Part shown: one piece after another, positions 32,290-40,301 of the stretch | How positions within the stretch are numbered: the stretch's first letter is position 1 | Layout of the letters: the number at the start of each line of letters is the position of its first letter | Source of the DNA: Clostridiales bacterium | GTDB lineage: Bacteria; Bacillota; Clostridia; Oscillospirales; Oscillospiraceae | DNA length: 64,000 nucleotides | Reading direction: 5' to 3' | Assembly: GCA_022775085.1 (NCBI GenBank) | Contig: JALFJQ010000045.1 | Location: 1 to 64,000 of the forward strand | Position numbers and translations under genes: made by a program | The notes under the pieces: generated by a model | Told to the model about the DNA's origin: nothing | Seen by the model: the letters and a program-made list of their open reading frames with translations, nothing else | Databases searched by the model: none

Positions 32290-32745
32290 TCAGGGCTGAA
32301 TGACGATTCTTTCGACGGACAGCGCGCTGCCGTCCACCGTCAGAATTGCCAGCGTGATCTCCTGATCGAACCGGCGCTTGCCGCAGCTGCCGGGGTTCAG
32401 CCAGAGCCTGCCGTCAATAATCTGCTCAAAATACTTGTGGGAGTGCCCGAAGATCACCGCGTCGATACCGGTCAGGTCTTTGGGGACTTCCTTTTTGTTG
32501 TGCACCAGAAAAAACCGGCAGTCCTCAATCTGGAAGGTCAGCGTCGCGGGGATATGCTCCGCCCACTCCTTGTCGTTGTTTCCCCGCACCACATAAACCG
32601 GAGCGATTTCCTGCAATCGCGCGATGATTTCCGGCTTGTTGATGTCGCCGCCGTGGATGATGGCGTCACAACCGGCAATGGCGTCAAGCACCTCCGGACG
32701 CAGTAACCCGTGGGTGTCAGACAATACCCCAATTCGTTTTGCCAT
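32290..32745 (-). CDS. YfcE/MJ0936-type metallophosphoesterase, copy 1
   Basis: The 151-residue phosphodiesterase has LSDTHG, HGGDI, RGNND, VHNKKE and FGHSHK, with NPGS, all motifs of the family that bind two metal ions. Substrates are small phosphodiesters. I chose ATG 32745 with GGAG before it. It follows the 64-aa gene directly. Its paralogue is at 49591-50052. Confidence 0.9.
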   Translation of the reverse strand: MAKRIGVLSDTHGLLRPEVLDAIAGCDAIIHGGDINKPEIIARLQEIAPVYVVRGNNDKEWAEHIPATLTFQIEDCRFFLVHNKKEVPKDLTGIDAVIFGHSHKYFEQIIDGRLWLNPGSCGKRRFDQEITLAILTVDGSALSVERIVIQP

Positions 32746-32750
32746 TTCCT

Positions 32751-32945
32751 TCACTCCAATTCTTTTTCAATCAATGCTACCGCAATTTCAAAGGCCTTCA
32801 CCCGACGCTGGGCAAGGGTGATCTGGGATTTATACCGTGCCGGGTTTTCCTTGCCTTGCAGAGTCAAGATAGTCGCCCGCAGCTTGTGGAGCGTGGAATC
32901 AATCTGCCGCTTGGCTTCCAGAAGTTCTTCTTTGGTGTATTCCAT
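32751..32945 (-). CDS. Small helical protein, copy 1
   Basis: The 64-residue product (MEYTKEELLEAKRQ start) is an all-helical, possibly coiled-coil protein. It overlaps or abuts the flavodoxin gene upstream and the phosphoesterase downstream. The copy at 50052-50246 is nearly identical and has only the MEYTKEE start, which fixes the start here as well. Function unknown. Confidence 0.6.
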   Translation of the reverse strand: MEYTKEELLEAKRQIDSTLHKLRATILTLQGKENPARYKSQITLAQRRVKAFEIAVALIEKELE

Positions 32946-32947
32946 CA

Positions 32948-33487
32948 TCAAATTTCTTTCCCCAGACGATAGGCTTTCTCCATCACATCGGGATGGTTCA
33001 CCGCGTCCTTCGGGTCGCCGATTTCCTCGCCGGCTACCAGTCCGCAGAGCTTCGCCTTGGGGAAGCAGTCCACCCAGCCCTGCAGGCCGTTGTAGGCTTT
33101 TTCAAAGGTAGCGTCCCCGCCGTCGGCAGCTGTGGCGATCATGTAAATCTCCCGGAAGGCGTAATCCGAAGAATACAGGGGATTCATGCGGTCCAGCAGG
33201 GTCTTCATCTGACCGCACATCTCATAGTAATAGATGGGGGTGGCGAAAACCAGCACGTCCGCCCGGCGCAGCTTCTCCATGATTTCCGGCGCGTCGTCCT
33301 TCTGAACGCACTTCCCTGTTTTAATACAGGCAAGGCAGCCAATGCAGTATTGGATTTTCTTGCCCTTTAGGCTGAGCAGCTCCACGTGGTTGCCCGCTTC
33401 CTCCGCGCCCCTGACGCACTCCTTGGCAAGAAGCTCTGAATTGCTGCCGCCTCTGAGACTGGTGGAAATAATCAAAACATTTTTCAT
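32948..33487 (-). CDS. Flavodoxin-family NAD(P)H reductase
   Basis: The 179-residue protein has ISTSLRGGSNSELLA (FMN phosphate loop), a CIGCLACIKTGKC Cys cluster, and ATPIYYYEMCGQMKTLLDR (flavin-ring contact). It belongs to the NADPH-dependent FMN reductase / iron-sulfur flavoprotein group and acts in the cytoplasm. The electron partner is unknown. Likely co-transcribed with the 64-aa and phosphoesterase genes. Confidence 0.85.
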   Translation of the reverse strand: MKNVLIISTSLRGGSNSELLAKECVRGAEEAGNHVELLSLKGKKIQYCIGCLACIKTGKCVQKDDAPEIMEKLRRADVLVFATPIYYYEMCGQMKTLLDRMNPLYSSDYAFREIYMIATAADGGDATFEKAYNGLQGWVDCFPKAKLCGLVAGEEIGDPKDAVNHPDVMEKAYRLGKEI

Positions 33488-33570
33488 AATGTACGCTCCT
33501 TCTTATGCGCCCAATGACGCAAATTCGATGTCCCTATTGTACGCCATCCGGCAGCCAATCGCAATACCGT

Positions 33571-34275
33571 TCAAGGGTTCAGTGTCCAACCGTTGTCGCC
33601 GTGGTAGATCATAAGCCGGGTCTGACCGCCGTCGATGCAGATGTTCTCGCCGGTGATGAAACCGGCTTTGTCGGATGCCAGGAACAGCACCATGTTGGCG
33701 ATATCAAGCGGATTGCCCACCCGGCCTGCAGGCTGCTGGATGGCGTCGGGGCCTTCGTAGACGGTGTATGCCGTGTCGATCCAGCCGGGGGAGATGGAGT
33801 TGACCCGCACCTTTCCGGCGAAGCTGACTGCCAACGCATGGGTCAGAGCGGATATTCCACCCTTGGCAGCGGTGTAGCTTTCGCTCTGGGGCTGGCTCAT
33901 CCGATCCCGGGAGGAAGAGATATTGATGATGCTGCTCCCCGGAGCGAAGTATGGCGCAAACAGTTTGCTTAAGTAAAACGGCGCGGTAACGCCGATTGCC
34001 ATGGACTGTTGGAACTGCTCATGGGTGCATTCGTTCAGCCCCAAGAACAGGGGCGGCGCGTTGTTCACCAGCACATCCACCCGACCATATTTCCCGATGA
34101 CGGTCCGGGCAAAGTCTTCCAATGTGTCCTTGTCGGCGAGATTGCCTACATAGTGGTCGCCTTCTGCCTGATCAATGACGCATACATGGGCGCCGTTTTT
34201 CTTAAATTCCTCAGCGATACACTTGCCGATGCCGTTGGCACCGCCGGTGATGACGATTACTTTATCCTGGAACAT
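33571..34275 (-). CDS. Short-chain dehydrogenase/reductase
   Basis: The 234-residue SDR has TGGANGIG (NAD(P)-binding), VNNAP, the catalytic Ser in NISSS, YTAAK (Tyr and Lys) and SPGWI. It would reduce or oxidise a small carbonyl or alcohol, substrate unknown. Its own leader separates it from the flavodoxin gene by 83 bases, so it could be the first gene of the group. Confidence 0.88.
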   Translation of the reverse strand: MFQDKVIVITGGANGIGKCIAEEFKKNGAHVCVIDQAEGDHYVGNLADKDTLEDFARTVIGKYGRVDVLVNNAPPLFLGLNECTHEQFQQSMAIGVTAPFYLSKLFAPYFAPGSSIINISSSRDRMSQPQSESYTAAKGGISALTHALAVSFAGKVRVNSISPGWIDTAYTVYEGPDAIQQPAGRVGNPLDIANMVLFLASDKAGFITGENICIDGGQTRLMIYHGDNGWTLNP

Positions 34276-34355
34276 AGCTATCCTCCTACAAGAGTCGTTG
34301 CCTGTGTGTAGTGGTTGAGAACATTATAGCGCAATCCTGACATAAAGGCAAAAGA

Positions 34356-34403
34356 AATAACCCTCGACCTGTTGCCTACTCACTGCAACCGTCGAGGGTT
34401 ATT
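34356..34403. terminator. Hairpin upstream of the SDR gene
   Basis: AATAACCCTCGAC pairs perfectly with GTCGAGGGTTATT. No T tract follows on either strand, so it is only a possible terminator. Confidence 0.45.
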
Positions 34404-34574
34404 CCATTTCAAAGGTGGGTTCCATCTGTGGTTAACCTCGCTTTCTTCGGATTTGGAGATTACTTAGTACATTGGACTCACTCCTTTTTTGTATCTTCAT
34501 AATACCGCAGGTTCCGCTGTTTTGCAAGATGGGATGATACACAAGAATGTGCGGAAAAAGTTGGAGAAACTGAG

Positions 34575-34657
34575 AATGGACATTGAGGCGCAAATATGGT
34601 ACACTGGACATATTGGGGTGCAACTGGGAACCGCTTTGGGCGGCTCCCATTTTTTAT
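34575..34657 (+). ncRNA. Candidate small RNA ending in an intrinsic terminator
   Basis: GGGAACCGC pairs with GCGGCTCCC, followed by ATTTTTTA (34628-34657), a good plus-strand terminator with no plus-strand gene before it. A weak TACACT -10 box lies near 34600. It runs convergent to the TfoX gene. A short untranslated RNA is possible; nothing else supports it. Confidence 0.35.
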
Positions 34658-34911
34658 AGCTTGTGTTCCTGATAGAACGCCTTCAGGTCTACCTTTACCG
34701 TGTCCGGCAGCCCGGTTTTCTTGACGCCCTCAATGGCACCTTCCAGAGCCAGCAGGCGATGGATGCAGGCGGACGGGTCGATCTCCTGAATTTTCAGCCA
34801 CGCGGCTTTGGCACCAATTTCTCGCAGTGCTTCCGGCGTCTCAATTCCCACCTGAATCAGCTGCGCTTCCACGGCCTTGCCGATGTTCGGCAGCTTCGAT
34901 AATTCTCCCAT
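34654..34911 (-). CDS. TfoX C-terminal domain protein
   Basis: The 85-residue protein matches the TfoX/Sxy C-terminal domain: LPNIGKAVEAQLIQVGIETPEAL, a helix-hairpin-helix-like motif, and later ALEGAIEGVK. Such stand-alone domains are common in Firmicutes and their role is not settled. GGGAGG precedes the ATG at 34911. Confidence 0.85.
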   Translation of the reverse strand: MGELSKLPNIGKAVEAQLIQVGIETPEALREIGAKAAWLKIQEIDPSACIHRLLALEGAIEGVKKTGLPDTVKVDLKAFYQEHKL

Positions 34912-34917
34912 CTCCAA

Positions 34918-35300
34918 TACCTCCCGCTTGTACCGCTCGGATTCCGGGCGGTTCTTTTTTTGCCCGCATTGCGTTGATGCGCTTCATCAAACCTAATGAC
35001 AGTATACCGCAAATTCTGAGCCGGTGCAATCCATCTGCGCCGTGCATTGTTTGGGAGTGTTCACAAATGTTGCCCGGGTATTTTGTTCAACCATACAAAA
35101 ATGAAAAAGTTTTCTATCAGACCCGGACAAAACCGCGTTTTCGCTGCCTACCAATTGAGGGGACTTTTACAAAACCGACAACGCCGACGGAAAGAGGTTC
35201 ATAAAATATTTACATTTCAAGCGGGACAAAATCGCTTTTTCGCTGCCTAGTAAGTGAGAGAAAAAATTATTTGAGAATTGAGTTCCGTTTTTCGTCTTCT
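34918..35300. other. Gene-poor stretch before the tandem repeats
   Basis: No convincing gene. It contains two related segments with TTTTCGCTGCCTA near 35138 and 35236 that seem to be degenerate outer units of the repeat array. Confidence 0.5.
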
Positions 35301-35307
35301 TTGCAAC

Positions 35308-35630
35308 AGTGGTATTATGAGGGACTTTTCTAAGAAAGGCAGGGGTTGCAAAAAAATTGAAAGCGAATGAGAAAAAAGGAGGGGCTTTGCTACAGTGTAT
35401 CTATGAGGGGGTAATTAAGAAATTCAAATTCATTTGAGCGTTTTTGGGGTTCCGTGTCCTAGTGTAATTATGAAGGGACATTTTGGGTCAGCAAGAAAAA
35501 TTTTTCTGCGAGTGAGACTTTTCGGCTTCGCGTGTCCTAGTGTTATTTATGAGGGGACTTTTTCAAGGGCGGTGAAAAAATAATTTGAGGTAAGTGAGAA
35601 AAAAGGGGCTTCCGTGTCCTAATGTCTTGA
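35308..35630. repeat. Imperfect tandem repeat array, about five units
   Basis: Units begin with AGTGTnATTTATGAGGGG-like cores at about 35308, 35394, 35461, 35539 and 35621 (67-86 bp apart), followed by GTGAGAAAAAAGGGGCT-like stretches and GTGTCCT. The units vary and there are no constant spacers. Confidence 0.6.
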
Positions 35631-35701
35631 ATCTGTCGGAAGAGGACAAGGCGTCTCTTCAGAAACAGGCAGACCTCTTCCTGAAGTTTTTGGCGGATTG
35701 A
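35605..35701 (+). pseudogene. C-terminal relic of a coding region
   Basis: A frame reading NLSEEDKASLQKQADLFLKF and ending at TGA 35699-35701 looks like the tail of a helical protein. There is no start codon, and the upstream frame breaks in the tandem array. Confidence 0.4.
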
Positions 35702-35707
35702 GTGACT

Positions 35708-35830
35708 TATCATGGGTATCTCCGAAAACCTACAGTTTCCAGACGTGCACCTGTCCCGCTATCTCTATACTTCTTCTGAAATTTCGCCGCTTAGAGAGGC
35801 GAAAAACGGGGAAAATCGCGCGAAAATAAA
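35708..35830. repeat. Dispersed hairpin repeat, copy C
   Basis: It matches copies B and D over the lead and the TTTCGCCGC...GAGAGGCGAAAA hairpin and following CGGGGAAAATCGC, but not beyond. Confidence 0.7.
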
Positions 35831-35934
35831 GGCAGCGGCGGTATGGATTGATGGGGGCAGCCATAACAAAAGTCATGAAACAAGCAGGCTCCAAGAAGCA
35901 TCCTTGTTTTCAACAACATAATTTGGGAGGCAGC

Positions 35935-36294
35935 ATGGACATTATCAGAGCAAGAGAAATTGTGAGGGCGTTGGCGGATGGCGTGGATCCGACCACCGGC
36001 GAAATCCTCCCTGCGGACAGCGTGTACAATTCGCCGGATGTCATTCGCGCACTATTCACGCTGTTGGAGGCAACATCCGAAAAGAAAAGGGTGGAGCAAA
36101 TTCCAAACCGAAATGCCGGAAAACCCTGGACGGAGATAGAGGATGATAAACTGCGGGATGAATTTGCATCGAAAATGAAAATTGCTGATATCGCAAAAGA
36201 GCATGGCAGAACCTATGGGGCAATTGAAAGCAGGCTGGATTATCTGGGGCTGAAAAAGAAGCCTTTCTGGTTGTTTGGACGCAAGCGCGTGTAA
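35935..36294 (+). CDS. Small protein with Myb/SANT-like helix-turn-helix
   Basis: The 119-residue protein has an N-terminal segment REIVRALADGVDPTTGEIL and a C-terminal half WTEIEDDKLRDEF...IADIAKEHGRTYGAIESRL, like a Myb/SANT-type DNA-binding helix-turn-helix. I recall this pairing as a small conserved protein, or as an appendage of helicases, in gut Firmicutes. GGGAGG precedes the ATG at 35935. Function unknown. Confidence 0.65.
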   Translation: MDIIRAREIVRALADGVDPTTGEILPADSVYNSPDVIRALFTLLEATSEKKRVEQIPNRNAGKPWTEIEDDKLRDEFASKMKIADIAKEHGRTYGAIESRLDYLGLKKKPFWLFGRKRV

Positions 36295-36362
36295 TGCCAA
36301 GTCAGAATAGACAGCAGCGATCTTTTGTGGTACACTATCCTCAAAACAAGGGGGGACAGCCC

Positions 36363-37457
36363 ATGTGGGACACCATTCAGAAACTGGAATACCGGGCGCG
36401 GGCGGGAATTGCGGATGCCCGGGAGGAACTGAATACCAGACTGACGGACCGGCTGGAGCTGCCCTTACCCGGGATTCATGGGGAAACGCTGTTTCTGACC
36501 GGCGTGGCGGCTCTGCGGAAAAAAGAAGCGGAACTGGATGCCCTGTATCAGCAGCTTCCGGAACATCGGGGAACGCGGGATACCATATTGCTGGACGCCT
36601 GGTCCTCTGCCACCATTGAGGGAGCCAGAACCATGGTTCAGCGGGTGCGGGAATGCTTTGACAATCCAAAGACCAAGGATGACCGCATGGTGGTGAACAC
36701 CATCGCGGGAAGCCGTTACGCCTATGGGAACCGCATCACGTCCCGGAATATTCGGACGCTGTGGGAGAAGGTTGTGGACGGGGTCTGTGAGAATGAGAAC
36801 TGCCGGGGAACCCTGTACCGAGACGATATGGTTGTCGTTGGTTCTGCAGATCGGGTCATCCATGTTCCCGCAGAGCCTGCGCAGCTGCCGGAATCTATGG
36901 GGCAGTGGTTTGCTTACACAGAAACGGATTCTGCGGATTACCTGATTCGCTCCTTTGTGGCGCATTTCTACTTTGCGTATCTGCATCCTTTCTGTGACGG
37001 AAACGGCAGAACCGCAAGAATCCTGAATGCCTCCCAGCTGTACCATGCCGGGTATCGGAAGATGAAAAGCCTGCCTCTGTCCAGCGCCATCAACAACCAA
37101 CTCAGTGGCTATTACAGCAGCTTGGCGGATTCTGAGACAGTCCTGGGTGGTACGCAGGACAAATGGCTGGATATTTCTCCCTTTGTATCCTTCATGATGG
37201 AGGCCTTTGAGCGCTGCCTGATTGATGCGGCGTTGGCAGCCAATGCGCTTACAGAGGCAGAGAAGAAGCTGTTGGAACGGATGAGCCATTCGGGCAACCA
37301 CGCGGAAATCACAACAAAAAAAGCCGCTGGCATTCTCCAAATGTCCGACAGTGGCACCAGAGCTGTGCTGAATGGTTTGGTGAATAAGGGGTATCTGACG
37401 GTGGAGAAGGACGGCATTTCCTACGTCTACCGGCTCCATCAGTATATACCGGAGTAA
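36363..37457 (+). CDS. Fic family protein, class II
   Basis: The 364-residue protein has an intact HPFCDGNGRTAR motif (His208) and an N-terminal inhibitory segment SSATIEGA (Glu86), so it is a class II Fic, likely self-inhibited AMP transferase. A winged helix follows (about 295-355: AEITTKKAAGILQMSDSGTRAVLNGL), as in many Fic regulators. ATG 36363 is preceded by GGGGGG. It is one of three Fic-type genes in the window. Confidence 0.88.
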   Translation: MWDTIQKLEYRARAGIADAREELNTRLTDRLELPLPGIHGETLFLTGVAALRKKEAELDALYQQLPEHRGTRDTILLDAWSSATIEGARTMVQRVRECFDNPKTKDDRMVVNTIAGSRYAYGNRITSRNIRTLWEKVVDGVCENENCRGTLYRDDMVVVGSADRVIHVPAEPAQLPESMGQWFAYTETDSADYLIRSFVAHFYFAYLHPFCDGNGRTARILNASQLYHAGYRKMKSLPLSSAINNQLSGYYSSLADSETVLGGTQDKWLDISPFVSFMMEAFERCLIDAALAANALTEAEKKLLERMSHSGNHAEITTKKAAGILQMSDSGTRAVLNGLVNKGYLTVEKDGISYVYRLHQYIPE

Positions 37458-38163
37458 GAACAGAGCTTGCTGCCATACTCAGGCGGCAAGCTCATATGTT
37501 TCTGCTCCGTTTTTAGACCCAAATGGCGTGGGGATATCGACATTTCTGTGACTCTGCGCAAACAACGGTACGGCTTCTACCTGAGACTTACTGGTCACAT
37601 GGACATAACGCTCCATGGCTGTAGGTATGTCCCAACGATATGCTCCGTTCGATGGCTCTGGTTGCGCAGGCCCTTACGGTATAATTACGACAAACCGGGA
37701 AAGCCCTGAATTACCAACGTTTTTTGGAATTCTGCACCCTGATTCTTCGCCCTTTTCCAACCCGAAAAATCAAGCAGAATGAAGGCAAATTTTTGGAGGT
37801 GATAAATTAACGACAAATTCATATCCCCCGGATAAAGCTTCCCTTATCCAAGATTAAGGGCATTTCCGTACTACGGGAATGCCCTTTTTCTATGCCCAAA
37901 ATCTCTGAAAGGAGGCAATGCCAAGCCAAAGAAAGCGCCGGAAAAGATTGGTTCCGATTAATGAATATCGATACAATTACCCAAAAATACACCTTGCTGG
38001 CAGAGTCAGCGCTGACGTAAGGAGAGATGAATGTGGCATCTCAATGGCTTTATGTGATTTGGGATACGGAACTGAATAATCTTTGGAGCAGATTCAGTAG
38101 CTTGGCAAATCAGGATATCTTCTTTACCGGGCTTGTTGTTTTTCTGGGAGAGTGTGGAGCAGA
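37458..38163. other. Gene-poor stretch with gene relics
   Basis: About 700 bases without a convincing gene. A hairpin GGGCATTCCCG/CCGTACTACGGG type terminator with T run lies at 37855-37892. A short frame reads AKPKKAPEKIGSD to a stop at 37960, resembling the start of another gene. A small frame from 38027 has a ribosome site but runs into the transporter gene. Confidence 0.5.
37855..37892 (+). terminator. Intrinsic terminator
   Basis: AAGGGCATTTCCG pairs with CGGGAATGCCCTT and is followed by TTTCT. Confidence 0.7.
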
Positions 38164-39033
38164 TCAGCCCTTGACGGAGCCGGCGGTGACACCCTTGATA
38201 ATGGATTTGCTGAGCAGAATGTAAACCGCCACAACGGGCAGAATGGCCAGCAGGATGAACATATACACCTTGCCCATATCGAACTTGGAATAGTCCGCGC
38301 TGCGCAGCTGGGCGATCATCAGCGGGACGGTTTTCATCTCTGCCTTGTCAAGGATCAGGGCGGGGAGGAAGTAGTTGTTCCAGGATTCCACGAAGGTGAA
38401 GATCAGCTGAACGGCCAGCGCGGGTTTCAGCATAGGCAGAATGATGGTATTGAAGGTGCGGAACTCGCCGGAGCCGTCCACCCGGGCGGCATCAACGATC
38501 TCCATGGGCAGCACGCTCTCCATGTACTGCTTCATATAGAAGAATACCACGGGGGAGGCGATGCCGGGGAGGATCAGAGGCAGGTAGCTGTTGGTCCAGC
38601 CCAGCTTCACACACATCTGGTAGAAGCCCACGGCAGAGACTTGGTTCGGGATGACCATGACTGCCATAATGAACGTGAACGCCGCCTTCTTAAATCTGAA
38701 ATTATAGGCGTGGATGCCGTAGGCGGTGAGGGCGGAGAAATAGGTGGCCAGAACTGCGGTGCAGGAGGCGATGATGAAGCTGTTCAGCATACCTCTGGGA
38801 ATGTTGATGGAGGCATCCGTCCAGGCGTTGTACAGGTTTTTGAAGAAGTAGTTGCTGGGCAGAAGTCGGAAACCGCCCTGTAAGTTCGCGTTGGAGCGGG
38901 TCGCGTTGACAAACAGCATGTAGAAGGAGAACAGGCACACCACGGACAGGAAGATCAGAATGACATACACCACGAACCGGCTGGCCTGGAGCCGATGCTT
39001 TGCTTTCCGGCTTTCTTTGGAAACTTCGTTCAT
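38164..39033 (-). CDS. Sugar ABC transporter permease (MalG type)
   Basis: The 289-residue integral membrane protein has six predicted helices and the EAA loop EIVDAARVDGSGEFRTFNTIILP that contacts the ATPase. It is the second permease of a CUT1-type carbohydrate importer. It follows the other permease after 15 bases. No ATPase gene lies nearby, so a shared MsmK-type ATPase elsewhere is expected, as is usual in Firmicutes. Confidence 0.92.
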   Translation of the reverse strand: MNEVSKESRKAKHRLQASRFVVYVILIFLSVVCLFSFYMLFVNATRSNANLQGGFRLLPSNYFFKNLYNAWTDASINIPRGMLNSFIIASCTAVLATYFSALTAYGIHAYNFRFKKAAFTFIMAVMVIPNQVSAVGFYQMCVKLGWTNSYLPLILPGIASPVVFFYMKQYMESVLPMEIVDAARVDGSGEFRTFNTIILPMLKPALAVQLIFTFVESWNNYFLPALILDKAEMKTVPLMIAQLRSADYSKFDMGKVYMFILLAILPVVAVYILLSKSIIKGVTAGSVKG

Positions 39034-39048
39034 GTTTTGATTCCCTCC

Positions 39049-39990
39049 TTAGTCCTTTTTTGTCAGGGAGCGGTAAACCACGATGCTTAGCAATCCCGTG
39101 ACGATGAAGATAATCACGGAGATGGCACCGGCCATACCGTAGTTCTTGCTGGTCTTCAGATAGTTGTTCAGGAACATGATCAGGGTCGTAGAGGTGCGGT
39201 TAGGCGTACCCATACCATTGGTCAGAACCTGAGGCACATCGAACATCTGCAGGCCGCCGATCAGTGCGGTGATGATAGTATAGACCAGAATGGGGGTCAG
39301 CAGCGGCAGGGTGACTTTGAAGAAGGTTTGGGTGGCGCTGGCGCCGTCAATGTTGGCAGCCTCGAACATATTCTGGTCGATACCCATAATGCCTGCCATC
39401 AGCAGAATGGTGGTATTGCCGAACCACAGCAGGAAATTCATCAGGCAGATCAGGCCCCGGACGGTGATTTTGATGGAGAAGAAATCGATGGGTTGTTCCG
39501 CAACGCCCATCTGCATCAGCAGCTGGTTCACCGGGCCGACGTTGGAGAACAGGGTGTAGAACAGCATGGAGAAGGCGGAGGCCATGATGAGGTTGGGCAT
39601 ATAGATGACGGTTTTGAAGAACTGCTGGCCCTTGATCTTCAGCCGGTAGCTGGTGAAGAAAATCGCCAGCAGCAGGGCGATGATGATCTGGGGGATCGCG
39701 CCGCCCAGCCACAGCACCACGGTATTTCCGGCGTATTTCAGAATATCGATGGTGCCGTTGGCATCTGGAGTGAAGAGCTTGATGTAATTGGCGAAGCCCA
39801 CAAAGTTGGGGCCTACCTGCTTCAGACCGGAACGATAGTTTTCAAAGAAACTGTTGTAGATGGTCAGAAACAGGGGATAGAGCTTGAAAACGGCATAGGT
39901 GAGAAAAAAGGGTGCGATAAACAGGTAGCCCCACTTGGCATAGCTGATGCCTTTTCGCTTGACGGGGGCTTTTTCGCGCAGTTGATTCAT
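39049..39990 (-). CDS. Sugar ABC transporter permease (MalF type)
   Basis: The 313-residue membrane protein starts with a basic N terminus, has six helices (first around WGYLFIAPFFLTYAVF) and the EAA loop FEAANIDGASATQTFFKVTLPLL. It pairs with the MalG-type permease downstream. AAGGAGG sets the ATG at 39990. It lies about 310 bases after the binding-protein gene. Confidence 0.92.
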   Translation of the reverse strand: MNQLREKAPVKRKGISYAKWGYLFIAPFFLTYAVFKLYPLFLTIYNSFFENYRSGLKQVGPNFVGFANYIKLFTPDANGTIDILKYAGNTVVLWLGGAIPQIIIALLLAIFFTSYRLKIKGQQFFKTVIYMPNLIMASAFSMLFYTLFSNVGPVNQLLMQMGVAEQPIDFFSIKITVRGLICLMNFLLWFGNTTILLMAGIMGIDQNMFEAANIDGASATQTFFKVTLPLLTPILVYTIITALIGGLQMFDVPQVLTNGMGTPNRTSTTLIMFLNNYLKTSKNYGMAGAISVIIFIVTGLLSIVVYRSLTKKD

Positions 39991-40301
39991 AAGAACATCC
40001 TCCTTGCTTTCTTGGGAAACTCTGAATAAATCGTCTGCGGCTGGTCGGCGAATCTTTTGTCCCATCCGTGCAGTTCTGAAAGCGGGAAATACATACAGTA
40101 TTCCTCCACTATCAGAACTTTCGGCTGAGCCAAAATCTTCTGCCGCCAGCTCTTGCCGGTTTATTCAGAGCTTCCCTTGTCCTCGATTCAAATCATGGTT
40201 TTGTGTTGCACGTTCTGAAGCCAGGACAAGGGATATTTGAAAATGGGGCAAGGCTCTCGCCTTGCCCCACAGGTTGCGCTATACGGATTTTTTACAAGCC
40301 A

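Noticed and set aside
34432..34650. 72-residue minus-strand frame
   Set aside because: No ribosome site or protein-like pattern, and it runs through a terminator hairpin.
35308..35630. Possible CRISPR array
   Set aside because: Units are imperfect, 67-86 bp apart, with no constant short repeat or unique spacers, and no cas gene is nearby.
38027..38224. 65-residue plus-strand frame before the transporter
   Set aside because: It has a ribosome site, but its second half is antisense to the permease gene and the front has no recognisable pattern. It is probably a relic of a gene cut by the operon.
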